From Enterococcus diestrammenae (GTDB taxonomy: Bacteria > Bacillota > Bacilli > Lactobacillales > Enterococcaceae): a stretch of DNA of 64,000 nt. The notes beneath the pieces are model-generated. The model worked only from the letters and a program-made list of their open reading frames with translations. It had not been told where the DNA came from and did no database searches. Each line of letters begins with the position of its first letter. Position 1 is the first letter of the stretch. The stretch spans positions 1 through 64,000 of the forward strand of contig NZ_MAEI01000013.1 in NCBI RefSeq assembly GCF_009933255.1, written 5' to 3'. This document shows positions 1 through 8,693 of this stretch, in pieces. The translations under genes were made by a program, and so were the position numbers.

Positions 1-55
1 ACGTACGGTGGTGTGAGAGGTCGGTGAGGGAATTAATCTCTCATCTCCTACTCGA

Positions 56-220
56 TTGTAGACAAAGAACTTATAAAAATTAAGCTCCTAAAAGGCTGAT
101 GTAGCAGGGGTTAAGTGGCGGATCATGCCGTCATTGTGAGGACCGAAAAAGGTGAAATTAGCGACCTGGGAATTGGGTTGACGGTAGCTAGACCGGCAAA
201 TGCCAAATACCAAACAACCG
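56..220. repeat. Mosaic intergenic repeat, copy 1 (modules A and B)
   Basis: A noncoding stretch downstream of dapH. Positions 56-150 (module A: AAAGAACTTATAAAAATTAAGCTCC type start, then GATGTAGCAGG and ATCATGCCGTCATT) match 43806-43890 and 19336-19405. Positions 148-215 (module B: GGTGAAATTAGCGACC, then GACGGTAGCTAGACCGG and CAAATGCCAAATAC) match 44010-44066, 42755-42790 and the reverse strand of 28520-28595. No reading frame is kept between copies, so it is not a gene remnant. Confidence 0.75.
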
Positions 221-231
221 CATCACAAAGA

Positions 232-280
232 AAACCAGCGCATTCTTCCATGAGGTAATCACAGAAAAATACGCTGGTTC
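232..280 (-). terminator. Possible terminator of the dapA-dapB-dapH operon
   Basis: Inverted repeat AACCAGCG / CGCTGGTT (233-240 and 272-279), with a loop of about 30 nt and a short T-rich run on the minus strand just past the dapH stop. The loop is long and the T tract is broken, so termination is plausible but weak. Confidence 0.35.
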
Positions 281-300
281 GTTCTATTATTCAGAAAGCT

Positions 301-1008
301 TTACCCTCGCAAATCATCCAAAAACTCAGTCTTACTAGCGGTTTTTTCATCTTTCATCTTGATGACTTTTGCCGGAGAGCCCGCGACGACTGCGCCGGCG
401 GGGACATCTTGGGTGACGACTGCACCGGCTGCGACCACCGCACCTTGCCCGACCCGGACACCTTCTAAGACGACGGCATTGGCACCGATGAGGACGCCGT
501 CTTCCACCACGACAGGAGCTGCTGAAGGGGGCTCCAAAACGCCAGCCAAGACTGCACCGGCACCGATGTGGGCATTTTTGCCGACGGTAGCGCGCGCGCC
601 GAGGACGGCCCCCATGTCAATCATAGAGGCTTCACCGATGACTGCACCAATGTTGATGACGGCCCCCATCATGATGACGGCGTTTTTGCCGATGGAGACT
701 TGGTCGCGAATAAAGGCTCCTGGCTCGATGCGGGCGTCTACTTCAGTGAGATCCAGCAGGGGAATGGCAGAGTTGCGTCGGTCATTCTCCAAGTAAGAAT
801 CGGTGATAAGGGGGGCGTTTTGAGCGAGAAATTCGGTCAGCTCTGAGTGGTCCCCGATAGCAAACCAAAAATTGCCAGTGCCAAAAAGTTTCACGCCGGT
901 TACCGGTTGCGCCTTAGCTAGTTCGCCATTTAAGTACGCTTTGACGGGAGTGGCTTTTTCGGCATTTTTAATATAGCGGGCGAGTTCATAAGGATCGGAA
1001 AATTGCAT
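301..1008 (-). CDS. dapH: 2,3,4,5-tetrahydropyridine-2,6-dicarboxylate N-acetyltransferase (DapH/DapD type)
   Basis: Acetylates tetrahydrodipicolinate with acetyl-CoA in the N-acetyl branch of diaminopimelate/lysine synthesis, in the cytosol. The 235-residue protein has an N-terminal DapH_N-like helical part (about 1-85) and then left-handed beta-helix hexapeptide repeats (I-G-x-x-x type, about 90-210), as in trimeric acyltransferases. The start at 1008 is preferred over an ATG two codons upstream because GGAGG lies 7 nt away; the earlier ATG touches the ribosome site. It is last in the leftward dapA-dapB-dapH operon. The acetyl route matches the N-acetyl-DAP deacetylase encoded divergently. 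Confidence 0.93.
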   Translation of the reverse strand: MQFSDPYELARYIKNAEKATPVKAYLNGELAKAQPVTGVKLFGTGNFWFAIGDHSELTEFLAQNAPLITDSYLENDRRNSAIPLLDLTEVDARIEPGAFIRDQVSIGKNAVIMMGAVINIGAVIGEASMIDMGAVLGARATVGKNAHIGAGAVLAGVLEPPSAAPVVVEDGVLIGANAVVLEGVRVGQGAVVAAGAVVTQDVPAGAVVAGSPAKVIKMKDEKTASKTEFLDDLRG

Positions 1009-1045
1009 CTGCATCCCTCCAAGTTTTTTAAATAGTATTGGCGTC

Positions 1046-1804
1046 TTAAGCCTGATTGAGTAAATCTTGCATATCATACATGCCGGCGGGTTGATCGGCT
1101 AAAAAGACAGCAGCTTTCAAGGCGCCATTGGCAAAGATATCCCGAGACAAGGCCGTGTGTTTCAACTCGATGATTTCATCAGGACCGGCGTAAATCACCG
1201 TGTGCTCCCCAGGAATCGTACCTCCCCGCACCGCGTGGAGGCCTAGCTCACTTAGCGGATTGTCCAACTCCAAGCCGTGGCGGCCGTAGATATAAGTTTT
1301 CGGTTCAGCCAAGGTGTCATTGATAGCATCGGCCAGCAACAAAGCGGTACCGCTGGGGGCATCTTTTTTCTGGTTGTGGTGTTTTTCCACGATTTCCATA
1401 TTGAAGTCAGCTTCCAAGGCGGGGCTGATGGCTTGCAAGGCTTTGATCAAAACGTTGATCCCAAGAGACATATTGGCGGAAACGAAGATGGGGATGACGT
1501 TACTGGCGACTTGCAGCATGGCTTTGGTGTCGTTGTCCAGACCGGTTGTCGCAACCACCAGAGGCAAGTTTTTTTCTACGCAGGCTTTGACTAAGTCGGG
1601 GACGACACTGTGGTGAGAAAAGTCGATGACTACGTCGGCAGCTTCTGTCAGCTCGGCAGGGGTGGTATAGACGGGAAAAGCTGCGGTGATTTTTGGATGT
1701 TGGTCGATCCCAGCGACGACAGTGAGCTTCGGATCGGCGGCGATTTGGGCTTGCAAGACCTGGCCCATCCGACCCTGCACCCCGCTTAAGATGATTTTTT
1801 TCAT
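1046..1804 (-). CDS. dapB: 4-hydroxy-tetrahydrodipicolinate reductase
   Basis: Reduces 4-hydroxy-tetrahydrodipicolinate with NAD(P)H, the second committed lysine/DAP step. The 252-residue protein has the N-terminal Rossmann GxxGxxG (G8, G11, G14) and the DapB signature [14 protein letters not shown] at about 141-154, with catalytic His and Lys. The start follows an AGGAGG with 9 nt spacing; an upstream in-frame extension lacks a ribosome site. It lies between dapA (105 nt gap) and dapH (37 nt gap) in one operon. Length is normal and nothing is missing. Confidence 0.95.
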   Translation of the reverse strand: MKKIILSGVQGRMGQVLQAQIAADPKLTVVAGIDQHPKITAAFPVYTTPAELTEAADVVIDFSHHSVVPDLVKACVEKNLPLVVATTGLDNDTKAMLQVASNVIPIFVSANMSLGINVLIKALQAISPALEADFNMEIVEKHHNQKKDAPSGTALLLADAINDTLAEPKTYIYGRHGLELDNPLSELGLHAVRGGTIPGEHTVIYAGPDEIIELKHTALSRDIFANGALKAAVFLADQPAGMYDMQDLLNQA

Positions 1805-1909
1805 GGGTGAAGACCTCCTGAGTTGATTTCGGTAAACAGACGGAAAAAAGGGCAGCCGGCTTCTGGGAATCACCACCAGCTCTGTCTGTCACAAGTGGCG
1901 TAAGGTAGC

Positions 1910-2791
1910 TTACAAAAGACCGTAAGCTGTCATTTCTTTTTTCAATAACGCTAAGGTGCTGTCTTCTGGCGCGTCCAAGGGCAGGCGATAGTGGCAATCA
2001 CACTTGCCTAACAAGGACACAGCGGCTTTGACTGGCACCGGATTGACTTCAGTGAAGATGGCGTGAATCAGTGGCAATTGCGCCAATTGAGTCTTTTGGG
2101 CCGCTTGTAAATCTCCGGCCAAATAATCGTGGACCATCTTGGAAGTTTCCGCTGGCAAGAGATTGGCGATGGTAGAAATCACGCCGCTGCCTCCCACAGA
2201 TAACAAGGGCAAGACTTGATCGTCGTTACCGGAGTAGACTTGGAAGTTGTCATCTGCCAATTGACAGATTTCCACGATTTGGGAAATATTGCCACTAGCT
2301 TCTTTGATTCCTTGCACGTTGGGTATTTTTTTCAACTCCGCCACCATCGCAGGGGTCAAGTTTAAGCCAGTGCGGCTAGCGACAGAATACAAAATCACCG
2401 GGATCGAGACTTTTTCGCAAATAGCCTCGTAATGCTTCACCAGACTTTTGTTGGTGGCTTTGTTGTAATAAGGCGTCACCACCAAAAGAGCGTCGGCGCC
2501 TACTCGTTCAGCTTCCATGGAAAGATGAATCCCGTGCTGGGTATCGTTTGACCCGGTGCCACCAATGACTGGAATCCGTCCGGCAACTTGTTTCACGACT
2601 GCTTCAATCACGGCAATGTGCTCCTCGTCTTTTAACGTGGAAGCCTCCCCGGTGGTGCCGCAAGCGATGATCGCGTCGATTCCTTGTTCCAAATGCCAAT
2701 CTACCAAGGCCCGCAACTGTTCAAAATTCACGGTCCCATCGGCGTTCATGGGAGTGACCAAGGCCACGCCTGCTCCTGTAAAAATCCCCAT
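1910..2791 (-). CDS. dapA: 4-hydroxy-tetrahydrodipicolinate synthase
   Basis: Condenses pyruvate with aspartate semialdehyde, the entry step of the DAP/lysine pathway. The 293-residue class I aldolase TIM barrel shows the Schiff-base lysine K163 in GIKEASGN, the proton-relay tyrosine Y135 in ILYSVASR, and the T46-T47 pair of the pyruvate site. It is first in the leftward operon and transcribed away from the deacetylase-lysA-dapF operon, so both share the 253-nt region 2792-3044. No lysine riboswitch was recognised in that region. Confidence 0.95.
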   Translation of the reverse strand: MGIFTGAGVALVTPMNADGTVNFEQLRALVDWHLEQGIDAIIACGTTGEASTLKDEEHIAVIEAVVKQVAGRIPVIGGTGSNDTQHGIHLSMEAERVGADALLVVTPYYNKATNKSLVKHYEAICEKVSIPVILYSVASRTGLNLTPAMVAELKKIPNVQGIKEASGNISQIVEICQLADDNFQVYSGNDDQVLPLLSVGGSGVISTIANLLPAETSKMVHDYLAGDLQAAQKTQLAQLPLIHAIFTEVNPVPVKAAVSLLGKCDCHYRLPLDAPEDSTLALLKKEMTAYGLL

Positions 2792-2952
2792 CTTCTATCC
2801 CCAACCTTTCTTTATCAGCTCAGCGTTCACGGCCAAAGCCTGCGATTGACTGAGAGGTTTTTCGTAATTGTTGCTGTGTTTTGCAAACTTCGAGTTTCTT
2901 TTCAATAGAAACAGGAAAATTATTCTGAAAATGAATTTTTTTCCGAAAATTC

Positions 2953-2981
2953 TCGATATTACTAGGATTATACAATATAAT
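2953..2981 (+). promoter_or_regulatory. Candidate sigma-A promoter of the deacetylase-lysA-dapF operon
   Basis: TATAAT at 2976-2981, preceded by TCGATA (4/6 to TTGACA) at 2953-2958 with a 17-bp spacer, in AT-rich DNA 64 nt before the first gene. The divergent dapA promoter should lie in the same 253-bp interval but no convincing pair was found for it. Confidence 0.5.
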
Positions 2982-3044
2982 AAGAGGAAATATTAGCAAT
3001 TTTCGAAAAAAAACACATTTTTTGTTAGGGAGAGGTGGCGTAAG

Positions 3045-4214
3045 ATGGAAATCAGTCAGGAAATTTTAGCCTATTTACCAGAAATTATCCGCTGGCGCAG
3101 AGACTTGCATCAGCTGCCAGAATTAGGCTTGGAAGAATTTGCCACCACCGCTTATTTGAAAAAAGAACTGCAGGCCATGGGCTACACCGATATTCGTCAA
3201 CCTTTAGCAACAGGGCTAGTGGTGGTGATTGATGCTGAAAAGCCGGGGAAAACCCTCGCTTACCGTAGCGATATCGATGCTTTGCCGGTGACTGAAGAAA
3301 CTGGGGCGGACTTTGCCTCACCGATTGCCGGGCGCATGCATGCTTGTGGACACGATGGCCATATGGCGACGCTTTTGGGTTTTGCAAAGTATTTGGCCAC
3401 TCATCGAAAAGCCCGCCAAGGCCGAATCGTCTTGCTGTTCCAACCGGCAGAGGAAGGACCGGGTGGGGCCCAGTTACTGATTGACACGGGCCTGTTTACT
3501 GAGCTAGCTATTGAGGAAATCATCGGGCTTCATGTCTTTCCTGAGTTTCCAGAAGGGGTGATTGCTTGTCGACCCGGTGGCATGATGGCCCGCAATGGTG
3601 AAGTCACGATTACCGTGACCGGGCGCAGTGCCCATGGTGCCCAGCCGCAGCAAGGCCTCGATGCGCTTTTGGCCATGAGTGCTGTGATCCAAGCCCTCCA
3701 CACCATCATCAGTCGCAATCTCTCCCCGCTGGAGGATGCCGTGCTGACCTTTGGCAAGATTTACGGCGGGGAAGCGATGAATATCATCCCCGGTGCCGTC
3801 ACCATCGAAGGCACGATGCGAGCCTTTTCCGATGAGGTCTATGAAAGGATGGTGGCGCGGATTGAAGAAATCGCAAAGGGCGTGGCTGCCGGCTATGGCT
3901 GCCAAGCTAACGTGGTCTTTCATCACATGTACCGGGTGGTGGACAATCATCCGCCGCTAGTGGCAAAGCTTATGCAAGTCGCCGGTGACAGTTATGTGGA
4001 AACTCCGCCTTATCTGTTGGCAGAAGACTTCTCTATGTACCAACAAGTGGTGCCGGGGCTGTTCTTTTTTGTCGGGATTCGCAATCAGGAAAAAGGCTGG
4101 ACCGCCCCGTTACACAGTGGCCAGATGCAGTTTGATGAAAAGGCGCTTTTGGCGGGTTTACAGTGTTATGTCGATTTGCTAGAAGCCTTAAACGAGGAGG
4201 AAAATAATGGTTAA
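3045..4214 (+). CDS. N-acetyldiaminopimelate deacetylase (M20 peptidase family)
   Basis: Removes the acetyl group from N-acetyl-LL-diaminopimelate, giving LL-DAP. The 389-residue M20 amidohydrolase has the metal-binding HACGHDGH (C101, H103, H106) and the QPAEEGPGG motif (E136-E137). The B. subtilis counterpart is YkuR. A GGGAGAGGTGG ribosome site precedes the ATG. The gene overlaps lysA by 8 nt, which suggests translational coupling. M20 specificity is hard to read from sequence, but the lysA-dapF-dapH context makes this assignment firm. The N-acetyl-DAP aminotransferase is not in the window. Confidence 0.9.
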   Translation: MEISQEILAYLPEIIRWRRDLHQLPELGLEEFATTAYLKKELQAMGYTDIRQPLATGLVVVIDAEKPGKTLAYRSDIDALPVTEETGADFASPIAGRMHACGHDGHMATLLGFAKYLATHRKARQGRIVLLFQPAEEGPGGAQLLIDTGLFTELAIEEIIGLHVFPEFPEGVIACRPGGMMARNGEVTITVTGRSAHGAQPQQGLDALLAMSAVIQALHTIISRNLSPLEDAVLTFGKIYGGEAMNIIPGAVTIEGTMRAFSDEVYERMVARIEEIAKGVAAGYGCQANVVFHHMYRVVDNHPPLVAKLMQVAGDSYVETPPYLLAEDFSMYQQVVPGLFFFVGIRNQEKGWTAPLHSGQMQFDEKALLAGLQCYVDLLEALNEEENNG

Positions 4215-5502
4215 AACGATTAAAAATGGCCACCTCTATTGGGATGGTTGCGATACGGTAGCCTTGGCAGAAAAATACGGCACCCCCTTGTACGTCATGT
4301 CGGAAAACGGGATTTTAGCCCGGACCCAAGAGCTGCATCGGGATTTTTTGGATAAATATGACAACGTGCGGGTGGCTTATGCCAGTAAAGCCTTTTGTAC
4401 CCTAGCTATGTGCAAGCTGATGGAAAAAGCAGGGCTGGCGCTGGATGTGGTTTCCGGCGGCGAGCTCTACACCGCCATCCAAGCCGACTTTCCCCCTGAG
4501 CACATCGAGTTTAATGGCAACAACAAGTCCCGCGAAGAGTTGGTGATGGCCATCGATTATGGGGTAGGGCGGATCATCGTGGACGGGCTACAAGAGCTCG
4601 CCTTAATTGAAGCAGTCTGTGCTGAGTTAGGGAAGAGGACCCAGATTCTTTTTCGGATTACGCCGGAAATCAAAGCTGATACCCACGATTTTATCTCCAC
4701 CGGCCAAAAGGATTCCAAGTTTGGCATTCCCCTCAATCCGGAAATTTTATTCCCACAGATTGAGGCAGCCCTTGCCTCAGAAGCGGTGGACTTGTTGGGC
4801 TTTCATTTTCACATCGGGAGTCAGTTGGCGGACAATAGCACCCATTTAGCGGCGGCAAAAGTCGCGCTGCATTTGGCCTTAGAGGTGAAAAAGCGCTATG
4901 CTTATGAGCTGCGGGAGCTAAACTATGGCGGCGGTTTTGGGGTGGAATACGTCGAGGGGGATGTGCGCCAGCCTTACAGGTATTTCTTGGATCCGTTGAT
5001 GGCGTTGACGGAGGCGTTTTGTGACGAACACCAACTGACCCGTCCGACGATCGTCATCGAGCCGGGACGGAGCATCGTGGCGGAAGCGGGGATTACCTTA
5101 CACACCATCGGCAGCATCAAAGAGTTACCCACCATTCGCACCTATGCCTCCATTGATGGGGGCATGACCGACAACATCCGCCCGGGACTTTACCAGGCAG
5201 CTTATACCGGTCTGGTTGCCAATAAAGCCGACAGTGCCACGACTCAAGTGGTGACGATTTCCGGAAAAGCCTGTGAGAGTACCGATATTTTGGTGAAGGA
5301 TTTGGCGGTGGCACCACTAGCGGCGGGGGATCTTTTCGCCACCTTTACTACTGGAGCATACGGGTATTCGATGGCCTCAAATTATAACAAACTACCGATC
5401 CCTGCCGTGGTGCTGGTCAAAGACGGGAAGGACCAGTTGATCGTCAAACGCCAAAGCTATGAACAAATGTTGCAAAACGAATGTTTACCAGAAAGGTGGT
5501 AG
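4207..5502 (+). CDS. lysA: Diaminopimelate decarboxylase
   Basis: PLP enzyme that decarboxylates meso-DAP to L-lysine, the last step of the pathway. The 431-residue fold III alanine-racemase-like barrel has the PLP lysine K61 in YASKAFC, the HIGSQ motif, the GGGFG loop, and the C-terminal CESTDIL cysteine used by the partner subunit. The start overlaps the deacetylase stop by 8 nt with GAGGA upstream. dapF follows after 6 nt, so the three genes form one operon. Confidence 0.95.
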   Translation: MVKTIKNGHLYWDGCDTVALAEKYGTPLYVMSENGILARTQELHRDFLDKYDNVRVAYASKAFCTLAMCKLMEKAGLALDVVSGGELYTAIQADFPPEHIEFNGNNKSREELVMAIDYGVGRIIVDGLQELALIEAVCAELGKRTQILFRITPEIKADTHDFISTGQKDSKFGIPLNPEILFPQIEAALASEAVDLLGFHFHIGSQLADNSTHLAAAKVALHLALEVKKRYAYELRELNYGGGFGVEYVEGDVRQPYRYFLDPLMALTEAFCDEHQLTRPTIVIEPGRSIVAEAGITLHTIGSIKELPTIRTYASIDGGMTDNIRPGLYQAAYTGLVANKADSATTQVVTISGKACESTDILVKDLAVAPLAAGDLFATFTTGAYGYSMASNYNKLPIPAVVLVKDGKDQLIVKRQSYEQMLQNECLPERW

Positions 5503-5508
5503 CCTATA

Positions 5509-6396
5509 GTGCTTTCATTTTCCAAAATGCAAGGAGCCGGTAATGATTTTATCATTATCGACAATCGTCAGACCGGCTATCGCCAAAGCCAGCTTCAGCA
5601 AATCGCGCGCCGGGTCTGCCAACGGAAAATCTCGGTGGGCAGTGATGCCTTGATGGTGGTGGATCATCCCACTGACGCCAAGCAAGCTGATTTGCGGATG
5701 CGTTTTTTCAACGCCGATGGCAGCGAGGCGGAAATGTGTGGCAATGGCGCCCGCTGTCTAGCCCGCTACGCCTACGAACACAAGATTGCCGGCGAAAGCA
5801 TGGTGATCGAAACCATGGCGGGATTCGTGCCAGCCTGGCGCTTGAGTCAGCGAAAATACAAGGTCCAACTCAATTCCCCAAGCGCGTACGAGACAGACTT
5901 GCCAGTGGCTACTTTAGCCCAGACCGGGGAGTTGTCCTTTTTGAAAGACATCGCCTTTGTGGATTACGTCGCACTGGGAGAGCCGGCGATTCCCCATCTA
6001 GTGGTCCATTTGCCGCTACTGACTAGGATTGCGGATTTATCCCAGCTGAAACCACTAGCCCAGGCCTTGCGCCATTGGTCTCGTTTACCAAAAGGCGCCA
6101 ACGTGAACTTCTTTGCCCTGCCGGATTCCAGCGGGGAACCTGTACTGGTGCGGACTTATGAACGTGGGGTGGAGGATTTCACCTTGGCTTGTGGCACCGG
6201 ATCCGGCTCGGTGGCTTACGCCTTGGTGCAACGAGGGCTAGCTACGAGTGGGCCTGACCAGCCGGTTGCGTTAGCAGTACCGGGAGGCTTGCTAGAGGTG
6301 GAAGTGACCGGGCCGACCTTAAATCTGATGGGGGACACGAATCTGGTAGTCCAAGGTCAGATTTGCGATGAAGACTTGGTGATTGCAAATGAATAA
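5509..6396 (+). CDS. dapF: Diaminopimelate epimerase
   Basis: Cofactor-independent epimerase converting LL-DAP to meso-DAP, for peptidoglycan and for LysA. The 295-residue protein has both catalytic cysteines: C77 in EMCGNGARC and C228 in TLACGTGS. It starts with GTG at 5509; the ribosome site AAAGGTGG overlaps the lysA stop, fitting coupled translation. It is the last gene before a clear terminator. Confidence 0.95.
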   Translation: MLSFSKMQGAGNDFIIIDNRQTGYRQSQLQQIARRVCQRKISVGSDALMVVDHPTDAKQADLRMRFFNADGSEAEMCGNGARCLARYAYEHKIAGESMVIETMAGFVPAWRLSQRKYKVQLNSPSAYETDLPVATLAQTGELSFLKDIAFVDYVALGEPAIPHLVVHLPLLTRIADLSQLKPLAQALRHWSRLPKGANVNFFALPDSSGEPVLVRTYERGVEDFTLACGTGSGSVAYALVQRGLATSGPDQPVALAVPGGLLEVEVTGPTLNLMGDTNLVVQGQICDEDLVIANE

Positions 6397-6401
6397 CGAT
6401 G

Positions 6402-6433
6402 AAACACTGCTGTTTTTTCTAGCAGTGTTTTTT
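6402..6433 (+). terminator. Rho-independent terminator after dapF
   Basis: Stem AACACTGCT / AGCAGTGTT (6403-6411 and 6421-6429) with a 9-nt loop, followed by a T run. Confidence 0.88.
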
Positions 6434-6596
6434 AATCTCCTGCAATACTTGTCTTTGCAAACAAGTTCACCCCTGCGAAGTTGCTGGTCGTTCTTGATAG
6501 AGCAGCCAATTAAAAGCAAAATGTTTCAATAATTTTGCGATCCATGATAAGGTTGTAATTGTAAGGGTTTTCACAAATTTAAAGGAGGAATTTTGA

Positions 6597-6794
6597 ATGG
6601 TTAATAAAGATGAAATTAAAGGGAAGCTTACTGAAATTAAGGGGAAAATTACCAACGATAAGTCAGAGGAACTCAAAGGAAAAGCGCAGCAAGAATATGG
6701 GAAAATCAGAGAACAAGTCGAAGAAGGTGCCGATGTTGCAGCTAAAAAAGGCGACGACCTAGTGGATGATTGGAAGAAAGAAGACAAGAAGTAA
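6597..6794 (+). CDS. CsbD family stress protein
   Basis: A 65-residue, highly charged, Lys/Glu-rich helical protein with the CsbD pattern: repeats such as DEIKGKLTEIKGK and SEELKGKAQQEYGK. CsbD-like proteins accumulate under general stress in Bacillota; their molecular function is unknown. A good ribosome site (AAAGGAGGA) lies 7 nt upstream. It is monocistronic, closed by a long perfect hairpin, and stands at the edge of a stress-gene block. Confidence 0.85.
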   Translation: MVNKDEIKGKLTEIKGKITNDKSEELKGKAQQEYGKIREQVEEGADVAAKKGDDLVDDWKKEDKK

Positions 6795-6854
6795 CCAGAT
6801 TGCATATACCGTTGGATTAAACAAAGAACGCGAAGCCAACTAGCATCTTCTTAA

Positions 6855-6908
6855 AAAAGTCGAAACCGCCACATGATAAAGACATCATGTGGCGGTTTCG
6901 ACTTTTTT
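6855..6908 (+). terminator. Very strong terminator after csbD-like gene
   Basis: A perfect stem of about 23 bp (6855-6877 with 6884-6906), loop AAAGAC, followed by a run of T. The rest of the 6795-7153 gap holds only this hairpin and the next one. Confidence 0.9.
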
Positions 6909-7063
6909 TCGACAGCTACACGAGTTTGTTTAGCCTTTCTTATTATGGGGATATGTCGGGTCTGGCGTTTTGTTTGGTAAAACCAGTAAAAAGGTCAAAC
7001 CAAGCAGTCGTGACCCTTCCTTAGTAATCTAGGCGCTTTTGTATGACCCATAGTAGCTAATTC

Positions 7064-7114
7064 AAAAAAAGACAAAGCCCTCTTAGTTGAATCAAGCACT
7101 AAGAGGGCCTTGTC
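7064..7114 (-). terminator. Terminator of the leftward GlsB-like gene
   Basis: Stem GACAAAGCCCTCTTAGT / ACTAAGAGGGCCTTGTC (7071-7087 and 7098-7114) with one mismatch. On the minus strand it is followed by seven T, and it lies 40 nt past the GlsB-like stop. Confidence 0.85.
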
Positions 7115-7153
7115 AAGTTATTTTTAATTTGGGGAAGATTATCCTTAAATTAT

Positions 7154-7399
7154 TTAGTTGCTACGACTTAAGAAAAATGAAACAATAGCGACCAAAATAA
7201 CGGCTCCGATAATGGAAGGGATAAGTGCCATACCTGCTAATGAGGGACCCCATGTGCCTAGCAAAGATTGACCAAGTGCTGAGCCTACCAGTCCAGCGAT
7301 GATGTTGGCAATCCAACCCATGCTCCCACCTTTTCCGGTAATCGCACCCGCAATCACACCGATAATAGCGCCGACAATTAATGCCCAAATAATACCCAT
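7154..7399 (-). CDS. GlsB/YeaQ/YmgE family membrane protein (copy 1)
   Basis: An 81-residue hydrophobic protein with three glycine-rich membrane segments (about 3-20, 27-47 and 57-77), the transglycosylase-associated/YeaQ family, found with Gls24/Asp23 stress proteins. It is a close paralogue of the gene at 11464: same length, and shared IIWxLIVGAIIGVIAGAITG. The start at 7399 is chosen because AAGGAGG lies 8 nt upstream; an ATG at 7405 is too close to it. The cellular role is unknown beyond envelope-stress association. Confidence 0.85.
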   Translation of the reverse strand: MGIIWALIVGAIIGVIAGAITGKGGSMGWIANIIAGLVGSALGQSLLGTWGPSLAGMALIPSIIGAVILVAIVSFFLSRSN

Positions 7400-7429
7400 A
7401 ATCATTTCCTCCTTTTTTATTAGTTATCC

Positions 7430-7540
7430 TTAACTATCTTGTTTGCGATAGTCATCACGAATTTCTTTGACTTTCAGTAACACTGGTAGCAAAGCGGCCA
7501 CCAATGAGATGATCATCATGACTTTTCCTTGCTTTTTCAT
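7430..7540 (-). CDS. Small single-span membrane protein, 36 aa
   Basis: A short frame starting MKKQGKVMMIISLVAAL and ending RKQDS, with one membrane segment (about 8-23) and a charged C-terminal tail. AAAGGA stands 9 nt before the ATG. It sits between the SDR gene (stop 16 nt upstream) and the GlsB-like gene (30 nt downstream) on the same strand, so SDR, this gene and the GlsB-like gene may be one transcript. Not recognised as a named family; a similar tiny membrane gene lies at 9820. Confidence 0.55.
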   Translation of the reverse strand: MKKQGKVMMIISLVAALLPVLLKVKEIRDDYRKQDS

Positions 7541-7555
7541 GTCTGTTAGTCCTTT

Positions 7556-8449
7556 CTACAAGTTAATCGCTTGCCCGCCAGTCACACCGTAAATCTGAGC
7601 AGTGACATAGCTAGCTTCATTGGAGGCTAGAAAGACGTAGACTGGCGCCAGTTCCACTGGCTGACCCGCCCGTTCCAATAAAGCATCTTGACCAAAATTA
7701 GGCAACTCCTCTTTTGGTTGTCCTTGGTCCAATTGCAACGCAGTCCAAATCGGACCAGGGGCTACCCCATTGACCCGGATGCCTTTTTTGGCCAAGGATT
7801 TTGCTAAACCAACAGTGAAATTGGCGATCGCCGCTTTGGTCACTGCGTAATCCAGTAAATGTTCACTTGGACTAAAGGCTTGCACAGAAGTTGTCGTCAC
7901 AATAGCCGAACCTGCTGGCAAGTGAGGCAAGGCTTCCTTGACCGTCGCAAACATTGAAATGATATTGACGTCAAAGGTATCTCGGACTTGTTCCATCGTC
8001 AGCTCTTCTAGGGAAGGTTGGCTGATTTGTTGTGCGGCATTTAATACCAAAGTATCGAGGCCACCCAATGCTTCCACCGTTGCGGCCACCATCTTGGCTG
8101 GTGCCTCCGCATCTCGCAAATCAAAAGGCAATAGTACAGCTTTGCGTCCAGCCTCTTCAATATACTGAGCGACTTGTTTGGCATCAGGTTCTTCACCAGG
8201 ATAAAACTGAATAGCGACATCGGCTCCTTCTCTGGCATAGGCAATGGCAGCAGCTCGACCGATTCCCGAATCCCCACCGGTAATCAGCACCCGACGATTT
8301 TCCAAACGACCATGACCAAGATAACTCTCCTCACCACAATCTGGTACAGGCTTCATTTCTTTTTGTAAGGCTGGAGTTTCTTGGTCCTGCTTTGGAAATT
8401 TTTCCTCGTAATATAACTTACGGGGATCTTTTAAAACTGGATCATTCAT
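7556..8449 (-). CDS. SDR family oxidoreductase (general stress type, YghA/YdaD-like)
   Basis: A 297-residue short-chain dehydrogenase with an N-terminal extension of about 45 residues rich in Pro, Lys and Glu. It has the NAD(P) motif TGGDSGIGRA (about 57-66), NAAQQ in place of NNAG, and a catalytic Ser then Tyr-x-x-x-Lys in DYAVTKAA. The extension and overall pattern match the stress-induced Gsp39/YghA group; the substrate is unknown. AAGGAGTGAG precedes the ATG. It is likely co-transcribed with the small membrane gene and the GlsB-like gene downstream. Confidence 0.88.
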   Translation of the reverse strand: MNDPVLKDPRKLYYEEKFPKQDQETPALQKEMKPVPDCGEESYLGHGRLENRRVLITGGDSGIGRAAAIAYAREGADVAIQFYPGEEPDAKQVAQYIEEAGRKAVLLPFDLRDAEAPAKMVAATVEALGGLDTLVLNAAQQISQPSLEELTMEQVRDTFDVNIISMFATVKEALPHLPAGSAIVTTTSVQAFSPSEHLLDYAVTKAAIANFTVGLAKSLAKKGIRVNGVAPGPIWTALQLDQGQPKEELPNFGQDALLERAGQPVELAPVYVFLASNEASYVTAQIYGVTGGQAINL

Positions 8450-8693
8450 TTTCTCACTCCTTAAATAATGATGAATACTGCAATTTAATATTAATATAGA
8501 ATCGGTTTTTTTAAAAGAAAAACGCTTATTAACAAAAAAAATAGCGAATATTTGACGTATTTATACATTTGTTATACATTTTATGTAAGCGCCGTCTTTT
8601 ACTTTTTGTCTGCTGTTATGAGAATTTCGTCGCAATAGGAACCAACTCATAAGTCATTTTACGGATTATGAGAAAAATTAAAGGAGAATGAGT

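Noticed and set aside
359-846. Plus-strand frames opposite dapH
   Set aside because: Thr/Ala/Pro-rich antisense of the hexapeptide repeats; low-complexity shadow.
2792-3044. Lysine riboswitch between the divergent dap operons
   Set aside because: AGAGGTGGCG near 3031 resembles part of the L-box, but it is the ribosome site of the deacetylase gene, and none of the other L-box blocks is present on either strand.
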